From: Lotus japonicus | Taxonomy: Eukaryota; Streptophyta; Magnoliopsida; Fabales; Fabaceae | NCBI RefSeq assembly: GCF_012489685.1 | Contig: NC_080046.1 | Span: 31,217,763 to 31,281,762, forward strand | Direction: 5' to 3' | Length of the DNA stretch: 64,000 nucleotides | Shown: one piece after another, positions 46,847-57,477 of the stretch | Layout of the letters: each line of letters opens with the position of its first letter | Numbering within the stretch: the first letter of the stretch is position 1 | Program-made: the position numbers and the translations under genes | Notes under the pieces: generated by a model | Database searches by the model: none | Told to the model about the DNA's origin: nothing | Seen by the model: the letters and a program-made list of their open reading frames with translations, nothing else

Positions 46847-47848
46847 CTAAGATTTGTCAGTACGGCGCAGAAGTTCCATCATCATGTGCTTCATCTCAAT
46901 CAGCATGGATTCATGAGTGTCAAGACGTTGTTCCATGATGTCGAGTCTGGATGAGCTTGTCGGAGTAGAGCTGGAAGGAACGTTCTGAGCAGCTTGAGGT
47001 TCTGGAATGGAAGCAGAAGCAGCAGGAGTAAACAGAACTGGTGCAAGTCGCTCTGCCTCAGCCTCAGCTTCAAGACGTTCTGCCTCAAGTCTGGCTTGTT
47101 CAGCCTGAGCTGCTGCTTGACGGGCAGCTTCTTCTTCTTGTTCTTTCTGTCTCTTGGCTTCTTCAATGGCTTCAAGAAGCTTGGTTCTCTGTTCGAGTTC
47201 ATGAAGAGCCACCCTCCTAGCAAACCTTTGCTTTGCAGCCTCAATGCTCTGACTTCCCTCTGCATGCAGGAGCTGCAGCATAACGGGAAACTGAGCCACC
47301 AGCCAAGTGCTCAAATCGTTCCACTCATCAGCCACATTTTCAGCATTCTCACTGAGGTCAGTCTGACCGTGCACATTGCGGAGCCTCAAGGAGGCTTCAT
47401 GATTGAAAATATTGATGCACTCAGAGAGAGATGTGGGTTGAAGGTGAGTATAGGGAATGATGGAGAGGTTGGGTGCAGGAGAGGCTGGGTGATTGCTGCT
47501 ATGAGCTTCAGAGGCACCTTGTGGAGAACCAATGTTAATTATGGGAGCATTGGGTTCAGAGGTTCCACGGTGAGGGTCTGAAGTTTCAACCAGAGGGTGA
47601 GGTGATCTAACCGAGGATTGGTTAGATACTGATTGTTCAGGTTCAGGGTCTGGTTGAATTGGCTCTTGTTGGTCAGGGACAGGGTGAGCCTGTTGGACTA
47701 AGGGGTCTGCCTCTTGGATAGGATTGGCCAAGATAGGTTCATCTGGGTTAACTAGACGTTCAGGTCTAGGGCCAGGATATTGCCTAGGGCTTGGACAGGT
47801 AAGGTAATATTCTTCCAAGGCAGATACCTTCTCTTTCCTAACCTCCAT
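46847..47848 (-). CDS. copia-2 third ORF, C-terminal part (Pro-rich and coiled coil)
   Basis: 333 residues starting MEVRKEKVSALEEYY. The first ~150 residues are rich in Pro, Ser, Gln and acidic groups. A helical part follows (NVADEWNDLSTWLVAQFPVM). Then comes an Ala/Glu/Arg coiled coil (about 215-270, with EEAKRQKEQEEEAARQAAAQ) and a final helix MEQRLDTHESMLIEMKHMM. It overlaps the end of the frame at 47752-49695 by about 100 bp in another phase. The two most likely form one protein broken by a one-base loss near 47850. Role unknown. Confidence 0.7.
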   Translation of the reverse strand: MEVRKEKVSALEEYYLTCPSPRQYPGPRPERLVNPDEPILANPIQEADPLVQQAHPVPDQQEPIQPDPEPEQSVSNQSSVRSPHPLVETSDPHRGTSEPNAPIINIGSPQGASEAHSSNHPASPAPNLSIIPYTHLQPTSLSECINIFNHEASLRLRNVHGQTDLSENAENVADEWNDLSTWLVAQFPVMLQLLHAEGSQSIEAAKQRFARRVALHELEQRTKLLEAIEEAKRQKEQEEEAARQAAAQAEQARLEAERLEAEAEAERLAPVLFTPAASASIPEPQAAQNVPSSSTPTSSSRLDIMEQRLDTHESMLIEMKHMMMELLRRTDKS

Positions 47849-49695
47849 GAATTTCTAAGTGATTCAGAGGTATTGGAGGGAGGAGAGTCAAAGACATTGA
47901 TGGGGAAGGATACAGGTGTGAAGGCTGATGAAGAGTCTGTATCCGTGGTTCTGACAGCAGGACGTGCTGATGCTCTGGGAGCAGAGTGATCAGACGTTCT
48001 GGGTTGTGGATCTGTTGGTTTGGGTTCTGGTTGATTGGGGATGATGGGTTCAGAAGGTAATGGGTCATATGGAATGGTAAGGAGAGAGGTTGGATCTTCT
48101 GACCTAGAGGATTGGTTCTGAAGCAAATTCCAGAGTGGTGCTTCAGTAGGAGAAGGTTGAAAGAATGAAGATCTTGGGGAATGTGGTGGAGAGGTGGTTT
48201 GTGCGGCTGGCTGGGATTCATGAATAGGAGTGAGGGGATTTGAAGAGTGTTGGAGTAAGGCAGAAATTGGGAGTGCATCAAATAAATTCAAATCATCATC
48301 AGAGGTAAGTGCAGGCTTACTTGTATGTGCTGATGATCGAGTCACTCTGGCAGGAGGTTCAGTCCTTCTGACCTCTGCAGCAGCTGGTTCCACCCGAGTA
48401 GGCTTCACCACAATTCTGACTTTCTTCTGCTTCTTCTTTGGAGGACCATCCTCACTATCATCACCATCATCATCATCAGGCTTGCTCTTCGCCTTCTTGA
48501 CCAGAGGGACATCAGATTCCTCTGAGGATTCGTCCAGAACCATCTTCCTCTTGGTTTTCTTCTTGGGAGGAGAAGGAAACTCTGGAGCTGGTGGAAGTCT
48601 GCTGACGAAATCATCAAGGTCAATCTCGAATCCTTGAGCCCTGAGGTCTTCAACATAGCATCTGATGGCTTCAGGATGGTCTGCTTGAGTCCACAGAGGG
48701 TAGTCATTCAGAGGCATTCTTCTTCCTCTGATCTCAGAAGATGTGTCCTCATGAGCAGGAGCAATCTTCTTCTGGACCAAACCCATCTTCTTCAGAGAGT
48801 TGGCAGTGAAGACATCGCTAACAATTGTGCTCAAGTCCTCTGTGCAACCAGCATTGATCAAATCTTGCACCAAGTTGCTTTCAATGAGAAAGTCTGAGAT
48901 CAGCCTCCCAAAAGGGATATATTTGATGGCTGACTTGATGGAGGAGGTGGTGCGAGACTTCCGGATGCATTCCTTCAAATAGGAGAACAGGAAGTAGGGA
49001 AGGCAGATCTTCTCCTTGTCTTGAATGAAGAACAGCATCGCCTTCTGATTGAAGTTGATGTAGTCTGGAGAACTGCCCTTTGGTCGTTGATTGATGCAGT
49101 TGAGCAGGATCTTGTGCCAGACCCTGAGTTTGGGTTGAAGGTCCATCACTTTGTAGCTCGTCTTGCCCGGTTTGAAAGTGGTGTACAGGGCCTTGTTGAC
49201 GATGTCCTTGGTTCTGGGTTTCAGCTTCGATTCCGTCAGTGAGAACCGATACCCATGAGCAGTTTCTGCACCTAGCAGATTCACGAATGACTTCTCCGTG
49301 ATGATGATCTTCCTACCCAGTATGTAAGAAACCACCTGAGTGTCATCACAATCAGCGTGCTTCCAGAATTCCTTTACTAGCTTCTCATACACCGGTCCTC
49401 GAAGTCGATTGAAGTAGTTTCCCCAACCTTGAGCTTGGACTTCAGGACGGAGATCAAACCCATTTGCAGCCAAGTTGTCGAGGTTGAATCTCCATTCTGC
49501 AAGGACTTGGAGTTCCTCAGGAGGAAATACACAGTGAACGGCACAGCCCCGTTCTGCAATAGGAACAATCTCCTCTTGAGCTTGAGCTTGTTCTTGTGCT
49601 GGGTTCTCAGAGCCCCGTTGACCCGTTGCCAAACCGACTACCATGTGAGGGAACTGAGGTGCATCTGCAGTAGATCTTCTGGTTTGTCTCACCAT
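47752..49695 (-). CDS. copia-2 third ORF, N-terminal part (putative plant transposon protein)
   Basis: The first ATG is at 49695 (MVRQTRRSTADAPQF); the open frame reaches back to about 49851 but without ATG. About 647 residues. A globular part comes first (LVKEFWKHADCDDTQVVSYI, IITEKSFVNLLGAE, LIESNLVQDLINAGCTED) and resembles the same plant transposon family as the copia-1 third ORF. A basic, acidic and Ser-rich segment follows with NLS-like PPKKKTKRK and PPKKKQKK, then a Pro/Ser/Thr-rich tail. It is not in phase with pol and is preceded by tandem stops, so readthrough cannot express it; a spliced or separate RNA is the alternative. Confidence 0.75.
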   Translation of the reverse strand: MVRQTRRSTADAPQFPHMVVGLATGQRGSENPAQEQAQAQEEIVPIAERGCAVHCVFPPEELQVLAEWRFNLDNLAANGFDLRPEVQAQGWGNYFNRLRGPVYEKLVKEFWKHADCDDTQVVSYILGRKIIITEKSFVNLLGAETAHGYRFSLTESKLKPRTKDIVNKALYTTFKPGKTSYKVMDLQPKLRVWHKILLNCINQRPKGSSPDYINFNQKAMLFFIQDKEKICLPYFLFSYLKECIRKSRTTSSIKSAIKYIPFGRLISDFLIESNLVQDLINAGCTEDLSTIVSDVFTANSLKKMGLVQKKIAPAHEDTSSEIRGRRMPLNDYPLWTQADHPEAIRCYVEDLRAQGFEIDLDDFVSRLPPAPEFPSPPKKKTKRKMVLDESSEESDVPLVKKAKSKPDDDDGDDSEDGPPKKKQKKVRIVVKPTRVEPAAAEVRRTEPPARVTRSSAHTSKPALTSDDDLNLFDALPISALLQHSSNPLTPIHESQPAAQTTSPPHSPRSSFFQPSPTEAPLWNLLQNQSSRSEDPTSLLTIPYDPLPSEPIIPNQPEPKPTDPQPRTSDHSAPRASARPAVRTTDTDSSSAFTPVSFPINVFDSPPSNTSESLRNSWRLGKRRYLPWKNITLPVQALGNILALDLNV

Positions 49696-50138
49696 TTTGA
49701 AGAGGTTGAAGGTTTGAGGTAGAAGATGAAGTTTGAAGGATGAAGAGAGATCGAGAGAGAAATCACGAAGGAGGCAGTTTTGAAAAGCAGGGAGTGCGAG
49801 AGTGAAAACCGGAAGTGAGAGAGAACGTGTGTGTATAGTGGGTTTTATCAAATAACCGTTGTTGATTCAAAAAGCACTTTAAGATCAACGGTTGAAAATT
49901 AAAGATAGACAGTAACAGTAAAATACACAATCACACACAGAAGATAAGCATATCTACACGCAATCACAACAGACTGTCACACGGGCACAAGGAACTATGC
50001 ATCAGAAGTTCTGACGCACGTGTTGTTGTCTCAGCTTCAGAGTCAGTACCAGTGGGCACACACACTCTGATTGAGTTACCTTCTGGACTAGACATCTTCT
50101 GATCAAGAAGTATCATAGTCAGAGGTTCTGATCTATCT
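49696..50138 (-). other. copia-2 spacer between pol and third ORF
   Basis: About 440 bp without a convincing frame in the element's sense. Pol ends TGA AGA TAG, two in-frame stops. An open non-ATG extension of the third ORF covers 49696-49851. This may be a leader for a subgenomic or spliced RNA; no splice site was assigned. Confidence 0.5.
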
Positions 50139-53100
50139 TCACTCTGGACAAAAGTCCATGTTTAGATTTTTCAGAATAAAATTAAATCTATCTTCAGCTA
50201 AGGGCTTTGTAAAGATATCTGCCCATTGATGGTCAGTATCAACAAACTTCAGAAGAAGTACGCCCTTCTGCACATAATCTCTAATGAAGTGATACTTTAC
50301 CTCAATGTGCTTTGCCCTTGAATGCAAGATAGGATTCTTGCTCAACGAAATTGCAGCAGTGTTATCACAATAAATTGGGATATTGCTCTCAAGGATCTGA
50401 TAATCCTCCAGCTGATGTTTCATCCAGAGCATCTGAGTGCTGCATATTGCTGCTGAGATATATTCTGCCTCTGCAGTTGATAGAGCAATGGTTGATTGCC
50501 TCTTGCTTGCCCATGAGACTAGATTGCTTCCCAGAAATTGACAATTTCCAGAAGTACTTTTTCTCTCTGTTCTATCTCCAGCATAATCAGCATCACAATA
50601 ACCTGAAAGCTTATACTCTGATGTTTTCTTATACATCAAGCCAAGGTTAGTGGTGCCTTTCAGATACCTTAGGATCCTCTTAACAGCAGTTAAGTGGGTT
50701 TCCCTTGGATCTGATTGGAAACGAGCACATAAATGAACACTAAATAATATGTCTGGCCTAGATGCAGTTAAGTACAGAAGTGAACCTATCATGCCACGAT
50801 AGAGCTTCTGACATACTTTACCACTTATATCTTCTTTTTCCAGAATGCATGTTGGATGCATTGGAGTCTTGGCCACTGTAGATTCCAGCATATTGAACTT
50901 CTTCAGAAGTTCCTTAGTGTACTTGCTCTGATGGATATATGTTCCTTCTGGTGTTTGATCAACTTGTATTCCCAGAAAGTACTTTAATTCTCCCATCATA
51001 CTCATCTCAAATTCAGCCTGCATCATCTCAGAAAATTCTTTGCATAGAGATTGATTAGCAGAACCAAATATAATATCATCAACATAAATTTGCACAATTA
51101 AGATATCATCTTTATAAGTCTTGCAAAAGAGAGTTGTATCTACTTTACCCCTTACAAACTCATTCTCCAGAAGGAATGAGCTAAGTCTCTCATACCATGC
51201 TCTGGGAGCTTGCTTCAGACCGTAGAGTGATTTCTTCAATTTGAACACATGGTCTGGTTTCTTTTCATCTTCAAAACCTGGGGGTTGATGAACATAGACT
51301 TCCTCTGAGATATAACCATTTAGGAAGGCACTCTTTACGTCCATCTGATGTAGAACTATGTTGTGATTTACTGAGAAAGAAATCAATAGTCTGATTGCCT
51401 CCAGTCTTGCTACTGGAGCAAATGTTTCAGTGTAGTCTATTCCTTCCTGCTGGCTGTAGCCTTGAGCAACTAGCCTTGCCTTGTTTCTGACTACATCTCC
51501 TTTCTCATTTAGCTTGTTTCTGAATACCCATTTCGTTCCAATAACATGGACATTCTCAGGCTTCTTCACTAAGCTCCAAACATCGTTCTTGGAGAATTGA
51601 TTCAATTCTTCTTCCATGGCCAGAATCCAATCCTTGTCCTGAAGAGCTTCATCTATGGACTTGGGTTCAATTAAGGACACCAATCCTTTCAGACTCAGCA
51701 AGGTCTCTTCAGAGGGTCTGAAGGCGGATCTGGTTCTGACTGGTTCATCTTTGTTGCCCAGAATCAATTCCTTAGGATGAGCTGCAGTGATTCTGCTCTT
51801 CTTCAGAGTTTGTGAGTTAGAGGGACCAGCTTCTTCCTCTGGTTCATCTTCCTCTGGCTCAACTTCCTCTGGAGCTTTGCCTTTGTCAGAAACATTAATG
51901 CTTAAATCTGCAAACTTTTCAACTAGCTTTGACTGGTCAGAGTCAAGCTTATCATCAAATCTAACATGAATAGATTCTTCAATAGTCTTAGCATCAGTAT
52001 TATAAAATCTAAAACCTTTAGATCTATCAGAATAACCAAGTAATAGACACTTAGAAGATTTAGCATCAAACTTATGCAATCTATCCTTAGTATTGAGAAC
52101 ATAACAAACACAGCCAAAAGGATGAAAATAAGAAATGTTGGGTTTTATGTTCTTCCACAATTCATAAGGAGTCTTATTCAGAATTGGTCTCACAGAGATT
52201 CTGTTCTGAATGTAACATGCTGTATTTACTGCCTCTGCCCAAAAGTGCTTAGCCATGCCAGTTTCTTGGAGCATGGTTCTAGCCATCTCCTGAAGAGTTC
52301 TGTTCTTCCTCTCAACAACACCATTTTGTTGAGGAGTTCTGGGACAAGAGAAATCATGTGTAATTCCATAGGAATCAAACAGACTCTCAAACTTGTCATT
52401 CTCAAACTCTCCACCATGGTCACTTCTGACACGCACAATTCTACAAGCCTTCTCGTTTTGCACTTGAGCAATGAAGGTAGAGAACACAGCATGAGACTCA
52501 TCCTTGCGGGTTAGAAACTTTACCCATGTCCAGCGGCTATAGTCATCAACGATAACCATCCCATATCTCTTGCCACCTATAGACTCAGTTTTCACTGGTC
52601 CAAACAGGTCGATATGCAGAAGTTCTAACGGCCTTGAGGTTGAGACAACATTCTTTGCCTTGAAAGGGACTTTTGTGAATTTGCCTTTCTGACATGCTTC
52701 ACAAAGAGCGTCTGAAGCGAACTTCAGATTGGGTAAGCCCCTGACAAGGTTTAGCTTGCTCAGCTGAGAAACCTTTCTCATACTGGCATGCCCTAACCGT
52801 CTATGCCATACCCACTGCTCTTCATTAACAGACAGAAGGCACTTCACATTCTGAGCCTCCAACTCAGATAATCTGATCTTATAAATGTTGTTCTTCCTCT
52901 TGCTGTTAAACAGAACAGAGCCATCGATCTGACTTACAGCCCGGCAGGACTTTTGATTGAATATAACATCATAACCCTTGTCAGCTAATTGACTTATAGA
53001 CAATAAGTTATGTGTTAAGCCGTCTACCAATAAAACATTATCAATGCATGGACTACTATCTACACAAATAGTACCAGTACCAATAATTTTACCCTTTTCA

Positions 53101-53243
53101 TTTCCTCCAAAGCCAACTTCGCCTCCAGGCTTAAGTTTCAGCTCTCGGAACATACGCTTTTCTCCCGTCATGTGACGCGAGCATCCACTGTCCAGATACC
53201 ATGATTGGTGTTTCAGTGGAGCTATCAAGGATATCTGCAACAT
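50139..53243 (-). CDS. pol: copia-2 pol: protease, integrase, RT, RNase H
   Basis: 1034 residues with every expected landmark. Protease [10 protein letters not shown] is at 18-27. The pre-integrase motif [12 protein letters not shown] is near 144-155. Integrase has D212, D275 and E311. RT has [11 protein letters not shown] (D635) and YVDD (D722, D723). RNase H has [11 protein letters not shown] (D884), STAEAEY (E925) and YCDN (D960), ending [14 protein letters not shown]. No internal stop is present. The ATG at 53243 overlaps the gag end by 113 bp and lies in a different frame, so translation as a gag-pol polyprotein needs a frame change of +1 (or -2). It is the only complete pol in the window. 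Confidence 0.95.
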   Translation of the reverse strand: MLQISLIAPLKHQSWYLDSGCSRHMTGEKRMFRELKLKPGGEVGFGGNEKGKIIGTGTICVDSSPCIDNVLLVDGLTHNLLSISQLADKGYDVIFNQKSCRAVSQIDGSVLFNSKRKNNIYKIRLSELEAQNVKCLLSVNEEQWVWHRRLGHASMRKVSQLSKLNLVRGLPNLKFASDALCEACQKGKFTKVPFKAKNVVSTSRPLELLHIDLFGPVKTESIGGKRYGMVIVDDYSRWTWVKFLTRKDESHAVFSTFIAQVQNEKACRIVRVRSDHGGEFENDKFESLFDSYGITHDFSCPRTPQQNGVVERKNRTLQEMARTMLQETGMAKHFWAEAVNTACYIQNRISVRPILNKTPYELWKNIKPNISYFHPFGCVCYVLNTKDRLHKFDAKSSKCLLLGYSDRSKGFRFYNTDAKTIEESIHVRFDDKLDSDQSKLVEKFADLSINVSDKGKAPEEVEPEEDEPEEEAGPSNSQTLKKSRITAAHPKELILGNKDEPVRTRSAFRPSEETLLSLKGLVSLIEPKSIDEALQDKDWILAMEEELNQFSKNDVWSLVKKPENVHVIGTKWVFRNKLNEKGDVVRNKARLVAQGYSQQEGIDYTETFAPVARLEAIRLLISFSVNHNIVLHQMDVKSAFLNGYISEEVYVHQPPGFEDEKKPDHVFKLKKSLYGLKQAPRAWYERLSSFLLENEFVRGKVDTTLFCKTYKDDILIVQIYVDDIIFGSANQSLCKEFSEMMQAEFEMSMMGELKYFLGIQVDQTPEGTYIHQSKYTKELLKKFNMLESTVAKTPMHPTCILEKEDISGKVCQKLYRGMIGSLLYLTASRPDILFSVHLCARFQSDPRETHLTAVKRILRYLKGTTNLGLMYKKTSEYKLSGYCDADYAGDRTERKSTSGNCQFLGSNLVSWASKRQSTIALSTAEAEYISAAICSTQMLWMKHQLEDYQILESNIPIYCDNTAAISLSKNPILHSRAKHIEVKYHFIRDYVQKGVLLLKFVDTDHQWADIFTKPLAEDRFNFILKNLNMDFCPE

Positions 53244-55041
53244 AGATAATCTTGTCCTTAGGTACCCACTTTCTGGGTCCTCTTTTGTTAGTTACCCCAA
53301 AGGTTCTGATCACCTTGGGTGTCTCAACATGATATTTTAAAGGAATATTTGCATGATATTTAGTCATAGAGAAAGATCCCTTTTTAAGAGGGTTTTTAGC
53401 AACTTCAGCAGGTACAGGATCAGGCAATATGGTACCCGAGGGAACAAAGCATTCATACAAGGATTTAGCTTTAGACACAGAAGGCTCATTTCTAATTGGT
53501 TTAGAATAGCCAATGCCATGCATTCCATTTCTGCTTACACCATAGATCATTGAAGCCATTAAGCTTCTATCTACGCTTTTAGCCAGGAATCTTTGAAAAG
53601 ATTTTTCATACTTAGATTCATGCTTACTATCAGAGGCATCGCAGGCAATAACTTCTTCTAACTTTGCAATTTGATTCTTAAGCACAGAGTTAGAATTAAC
53701 TAAAGCATGGTTATCATTTTTCAAATCAGATATGATTTTCTCATGTTCAGAAGGAGTTTTAGAAACAGCAGATAAGTTCTTTTTCAGCTTCTTATGCTTA
53801 GACAACAAGGAGTTATACTTATCCATGATATCAGACAAAGCATGTTTCAGTTCAGAGGTAGAGAAGGAAGCAAATACCTCATTTTCATCGTCAGAGTCTG
53901 GATCTCCTTCTGATTCTGAGTCAGAGTCAACAGCTTCCTTTGACTCTGTTCCTTTGTCTTTGACAATAGCCATGAGTCCTTGGACTTCACCATCAGAGTC
54001 AACATCCTCTGACTCTGATTCATCGAATGTCACCATCAGACTCTTCTTGGTCTTGAAGTGCTTCTTTGGCTTCTTGTCCTTCTTCAATTTTGGACAGTCA
54101 CTTTTGTAGTGCCCTGATTCTTTGCACTCAAAGCAAGTGACTTCCTTGATTGATGACTTCTTCTGACCTGAGGATTCAGACTTTCCTCTTGCCTTTCCAG
54201 AGCCTTTGAACTTGCTCTGCCTGTGCTTCCAGATGCGGTTGAGTCTCTTGGAGATCAGAGTCAGCTCATCTTCATCAGAATCTTCTGATGCTTCTTCAGA
54301 TTCTTCTTCTTCAGCTTGAAGAGCCTTTGACTTCTCAACCTTAGCCTTTTCAGATTTGGATTTCAAGGCTATGGACTTTTTCCTCAGATCTTGCATCTCT
54401 GAGCGCTTCAGCTCATGGCATTTCAAAATGCTGATGAGTTCTTCTAAACTCATATTCTCAACATCTCTCGTGAGCTCTATTGAAGTCACCAAAGGCATCC
54501 AACTTTCAGGAAGACACCTGATGACCCTTATGACGTGATCTTTTGTTGTGTAGCTCTTGTTGAGAGGACGTATGCCAGCTACAAGCAGTTGAAATCTGGA
54601 GAACATTTCTTCAATGGACTCATTTGGCTCCATGATGAAGGATTCATACTTTTGGATCAAAGACAATGCCTTTGATTCTTTGACTTTCTTGTTTCCTTCA
54701 TGAGACATCTTCAGAGAATCAAAAATGCCTTTAGCAAACTCACGATCTGTAATCTTCTGGTACTCCTCATAGGAGATAGCACTTAGAAGAATTGCTCTTG
54801 CTTTATGATGTTGTGAGTACAGCTTCTTTTGATCTGCAGACATCTCTGACCTTGGGATCTTTTTGCCATCTGCATCAACTGGACGCTCATAGCCATCCAC
54901 AATAATATCCCAGAGATCTGCATCGAAACCCAGAAAGAAACTTTCCAGTCTATCTTTCCAATATTCGAACCTTTGACCATCGAACATAGGAGGCTTTGCG
55001 TTGTAACCATCTCTTTGAGTTTCACTGGTGGTGGCAGCCAT
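53131..55041 (-). CDS. gag: copia-2 gag
   Basis: 636 residues from an ATG 73 bp inside the 5' LTR boundary ([20 protein letters not shown]). Copia gag N-terminus [16 protein letters not shown] is at about 20-35. A UBN2-type capsid region is near 80-215 ([39 protein letters not shown]). A Lys/Glu-rich linker follows, then CCHC knuckle [14 protein letters not shown] at 303-316, an acidic Ser/Asp stretch, and a coiled coil near 395-465. The last ~37 residues overlap the protease-coding part of pol in another frame. The protein would form the virus-like particle. Confidence 0.92.
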   Translation of the reverse strand: MAATTSETQRDGYNAKPPMFDGQRFEYWKDRLESFFLGFDADLWDIIVDGYERPVDADGKKIPRSEMSADQKKLYSQHHKARAILLSAISYEEYQKITDREFAKGIFDSLKMSHEGNKKVKESKALSLIQKYESFIMEPNESIEEMFSRFQLLVAGIRPLNKSYTTKDHVIRVIRCLPESWMPLVTSIELTRDVENMSLEELISILKCHELKRSEMQDLRKKSIALKSKSEKAKVEKSKALQAEEEESEEASEDSDEDELTLISKRLNRIWKHRQSKFKGSGKARGKSESSGQKKSSIKEVTCFECKESGHYKSDCPKLKKDKKPKKHFKTKKSLMVTFDESESEDVDSDGEVQGLMAIVKDKGTESKEAVDSDSESEGDPDSDDENEVFASFSTSELKHALSDIMDKYNSLLSKHKKLKKNLSAVSKTPSEHEKIISDLKNDNHALVNSNSVLKNQIAKLEEVIACDASDSKHESKYEKSFQRFLAKSVDRSLMASMIYGVSRNGMHGIGYSKPIRNEPSVSKAKSLYECFVPSGTILPDPVPAEVAKNPLKKGSFSMTKYHANIPLKYHVETPKVIRTFGVTNKRGPRKWVPKDKIIYVADILDSSTETPIMVSGQWMLASHDGRKAYVPRAET

Positions 55042-55099
55042 TGTTTTTCACACCGGCCCGGATCACTGAACACTGTTAGGTGTGGTAATCAGAACTTGC

Positions 55100-55113
55100 G
55101 CTCTGATACCAAT
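55100..55113 (-). promoter_or_regulatory. copia-2 primer binding site (initiator Met tRNA type)
   Basis: On the minus strand ATTGGTATCAGAGC follows the LTR end directly. TGGTATCAGAGC is the standard plant copia site complementary to initiator Met tRNA, with no mismatch. Confidence 0.94.
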
Positions 55114-56330
55114 TGAAGGTATGAAAAACGGTAGAAAGGGGGGGTTTGAATAACGTTTTCAGTACAAAACTACCACCTTAAAGATTTTAACAAATCTTTT
55201 CGAGAACTAAGTGCAAAAGATAGAGATAGAAAAGCACACAAGGATTTTATCCTGGTTCACTTGATAAATCACTCAAGCTACTCCAGTCCACCCGTTAAGG
55301 TGATTTCTTCCTTCTTAGAATGAAGGCAATCCACTAATCAGGTAAGAGTTACAACTGCACTTGAAACCTACAAGTGACTAACAATTACACTGACTTAGCT
55401 CACACTAAGATTCACTCTCTTAGTCTTCTCTAGGATCTGATCAACCTTGATCTCCTAAAGGAAAATCAAACAACTGTTTGAGGTTGGTGTTTACAAGGGT
55501 TTGCTTCTGAATAAGCTGAGTGTAAACTAAAATAAATTACAAGATGAAAGAAAGCTTAGAATATATCTTGCGCGTGTGTATTGCTTCTTGTATATTTTTT
55601 TTCTTCAAGCCGCTTCTTTCAATCTTCAGCCTCTATATATACTCCAAGGATTAGGGTTGAGCGTTGCATGGGAAATGCTACCGTTGGAGGGCAGTTCTGG
55701 AAAATCCAGCTTCTGCTGTGGCTGAGAACGTTAGGTAGGTCGTCAGGAAGGTACACTTGCTTTTGTACTTGGATAGCGACTTGACCTTTTAACCTAGGAG
55801 ACTTCTGATCAGAGGAATGCTTCGTATTGGAACTTGTGAAGCCGGTTGATCAGAGTCAGAGGGATAGCACAGATCCTCTGACCATTGTATCTTCTGATTC
55901 TGAACTCAGAGGGAAGAACATGGCCTTCAGAGTTTCTTGCTTCTGGACTTCAGAGTTTCCACTATTCAGCTTCTGGATCTTCAGAGTCTTCTACACCATC
56001 GGAACATCTGAACCTTCAGTGTTTCTTGGTTGTCAGAACTTCTGGATCATCAGAGCTTCTAGCGACTGAGTCCTCATCAGAGTTTGTATAGCTTCAGATC
56101 TTCTGAAGCTTTTCCACTGTTCATACTGAACATGGTGAATGCGAAAGCGTTGCTTGGGTTACCCTTTATACACAGTGCTTCTGATTTGTGTGAAATTGAG
56201 TCAGGGTCAGAGCCTGTAAATAGCACACTCAGAAAAACACGTTAGAGTACCACAATTGTTCATATCAAAAGGTTAACTTGTAATCATCAAAACATAGAGT
56301 TGTACTACTAGATCAAAACTTGATCTTACA
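55114..56330 (-). repeat. copia-2 5' LTR
   Basis: A 1217-bp LTR driving minus-strand transcription. The minus-strand TATA-type motif is at 55633-55642, preceded in transcription sense by the CAGAGT/TTCTGA-rich block at about 55818-56090. The offset to the other LTR is 10888 bp with one visible difference. Confidence 0.96.
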
Positions 56331-56335
56331 TGTGT

Positions 56336-56742
56336 TTCTACGAGTTACTCAGACTACGGGGGTTGGACGAGCTATTAAGTCAAGGAAGCTTAGGCCAAAG
56401 TTTAGTGGTCCTTATCAAATCACTCGACGTGTTGGACCAGTTGCATATCAGATTGCACTACCACCATTTCTTTCCAACATTCATGATGTATTTCATGTGT
56501 CGCAGTTGAGGAAGTACATTCCAGACCCGACTCATGTAATCGAGCCAGACAACGTTGAACTGAAGGATGATTTGACCTTTGAGACACCGCCAGTGAGTAT
56601 TGGGGATAGAAAAGTGAAACAGCTTAGAGGGAAGCAGATTGCGTTAGTGAAGGTGATATGGAATAATGATACGGGGGACGCTACATGGGAATTGGAAGAT
56701 AAGATCAAGGAACTGTACCCCGGACTTTTTGCAGAACTCTGA
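56336..56742 (+). pseudogene. pol: gypsy pol, C-terminal end (integrase tail with chromodomain-like end)
   Basis: This is the continuation of the frame cut by copia-2 at 44225. It encodes KLRPKFSGPYQITRRVG, then VAYQIALPP, IHDVFHVSQLRKYIPDP, and a last ~60 residues ending in a chromodomain-like ATWELEDKIKELYPGLF. The GPY-type motif (FSGPYQI) and this ending are typical of Ty3/gypsy chromoviruses, whose integrase tail can steer insertion to certain chromatin. The stop codon TGA at 56740-56742 is followed by a short spacer to the 3' LTR. Confidence 0.9.
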
Positions 56743-56763
56743 GTTTCGAGGACGAAACTTTCT

Positions 56764-56779
56764 TTTTGGAGGGGAGTAT
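56764..56779 (+). promoter_or_regulatory. gypsy polypurine tract
   Basis: TTTTGGAGGGGAGTAT immediately precedes the 3' LTR start at 56780. Its position and purine run GGAGGGGAG match the plus-strand primer site expected in Ty3/gypsy elements. Confidence 0.8.
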
Positions 56780-57469
56780 TGTAAGACTTGGATTTTCAGA
56801 ACAAGTTAGTTTCCGACTCACGCGTAGAATCAGTGTAAGCGTGACAGGAGTTTGATATTTGAGAAAGATTAATGAAGAAGAAAGTTCAGGAATTGCTTGA
56901 GGAATGTTGCGTAGTCGTTTTCGGAGTTAGTACGAGTCATCTGCACACCTGCCTTATGGCGAGCGTGTCCAGTATAGGCTAATTTCGCTTTAGAGCAACG
57001 TTTTAAGTGAGATTTCGAATCCTTGGAAAATTTAAAGATTCTCTTTATTTTTCCTTCGACCAGCGTTTCATTTCGGAACTCTGGACTGTACGCACGATAG
57101 TATTTACTTTTCGGAAGTCCGCCGACGCTAATTTCTTGCTTCGAAACCCTAGTTTCGAGCGATGGATGAAGACTTTTTCTATTCGGGACTTCTAACGAAG
57201 TTTCCGTCCGCGTTGCCAGATTTGTTTCGACGTTTCCAATCTTTCCTCAGAAGGAAGTTTTGTCGTCTGACCATCACAGCAAAAAGTAGTTTTTCGGGAC
57301 AGATTAACTTACACCGCTTTTGGGATTTTAGATATCGTTTTTCCCAAATCATAGATATTTGTTCTGAGTTCTGGATTTCTGACGCCAGAATCTCTCTTAG
57401 AATTCTTCGGTGAACGTGCTTCAAAAATCGGAATCGCGAAATTTTCATTTTCCCGCGATTTCACCTGCC

Positions 57470-57477
57470 TATAAATA
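57470..57477 (+). promoter_or_regulatory. TATA box of the gypsy 3' LTR
   Basis: TATAAATA in the same context as 30629-30636 of the 5' LTR. If active here it would drive transcription rightward into the adjoining satellite. Confidence 0.6.

Larger units (their letters stand above)
44226..56330 (-). mobile_element. copia-2: Sirevirus-type Ty1/copia retrotransposon with extra ORFs
   Basis: A 12105-bp element on the minus strand. Its LTRs are 1217 bp each (44226-45442 and 55114-56330) with one visible difference (GGATCCGATC near 44546 against GGATCTGATC near 55434). Transcription order is 5' LTR, primer site, gag, pol, a ~450-bp spacer, a third ORF in two frames, an antisense ORF, a polypurine tract and 3' LTR. 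Several extra CTCCCCC tracts lie near the 3' LTR. Pol looks intact, so this is the least damaged element in the window; gag-pol expression needs a frame change. It is a very recent insertion by LTR identity. Confidence 0.96.

Noticed and set aside
48230..48637. Plus-strand frames opposite the copia-2 third ORF (also 46994-47581)
   Set aside because: They are shadows of Ser/Asp-rich and Ala/Glu-rich coding on the minus strand and have no features of their own, unlike 46241-46633.
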